A program made the translations under genes and the position numbers. Positions 5,922 through 5,938 of a DNA stretch of 5,938 bases are shown here, one piece after another. The notes beneath the pieces are model-generated. The model worked only from the letters and a program-made list of their open reading frames with translations. It was not told the DNA's origin and made no database searches. Source of the stretch: Eubacteriales Family XIII. Incertae Sedis bacterium (lineage in GTDB: Bacteria; Bacillota; Clostridia; Peptostreptococcales; Anaerovoracaceae); NCBI GenBank assembly GCA_031263335.1, contig JAISGB010000087.1, forward strand, positions 1 to 5,938. The letters are read 5' to 3'. The number at the start of each line of letters is the position of its first letter. Position 1 is the first letter of the stretch.

Positions 5922-5938
5922 GTACGCTTGAATCGGTC

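Noticed and set aside
5925..5937. 13-base match cgcttgaatcggt also present on the minus strand at 814-826
   Set aside because: With both strands compared over about 6 kb, one shared 13-mer is near chance expectation, and the flanks do not match.
5870..5938. Open minus-strand frame running from the window edge into the first permease
   Set aside because: It crosses the hairpin and the ribosome binding site. An AGGAGG at the right distance from the ATG at 5837-5839 marks the real start.

Overview
All six genes in this window lie on the minus strand, closely packed and in one direction, so they probably form one transcript read from high to low coordinates. The order is: two membrane subunits of a CUT1-type (MalFG/UgpAE-like) ABC importer, its MalK/UgpC-type ATPase, a corrinoid (vitamin B12) methyl-carrier protein, a UroD-fold methyltransferase-like protein, and a small EthD-like dimeric alpha/beta-barrel protein. 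Strong AGGAGG-type ribosome binding sites precede most genes. Base composition looks moderately GC-rich and even across the window. Corrinoid carrier proteins paired with UroD-fold proteins are typical of anaerobes that take methyl groups from methoxy, methylamine or similar compounds (acetogens, other Clostridia, some spirochaetes and uncultured anaerobes). The sequence does not fix the lineage.

Layout. 1-86 holds an imperfect tandem array of 16-bp units that runs off the window edge. 87-113 is a short GC-rich spacer with a weak terminator-like element. 114-773 is the EthD-like gene, followed by a 79-nt gap. 853-2184 is the UroD-family gene, 2206-2838 the corrinoid protein gene, 2884-4077 the ABC ATPase gene, and 4086-4910 and 4907-5839 the two permease genes, which overlap by 4 nt. 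5840-5938 is non-coding or the edge of an unseen upstream gene, and carries a perfect 14-bp stem-loop.

How the genes may work together (inference). The ABC subunits would import a sugar-like or polyol-like solute, with a binding protein expected just outside the window beyond 5938. The UroD-fold protein would move a methyl group to or from the cobalt of the corrinoid protein. The EthD-like protein may act on the demethylated or remaining organic product. The arrangement suggests uptake coupled to corrinoid-dependent demethylation of a methylated, carbohydrate-like compound, but no gene here identifies the substrate. Two points stand out: the UroD-like protein lacks the usual His-X-Cys...Cys zinc ligands of MtaA/MtbA-type methyltransferases, and the EthD-like protein is an internal duplication in which only the second half keeps the conserved motif.
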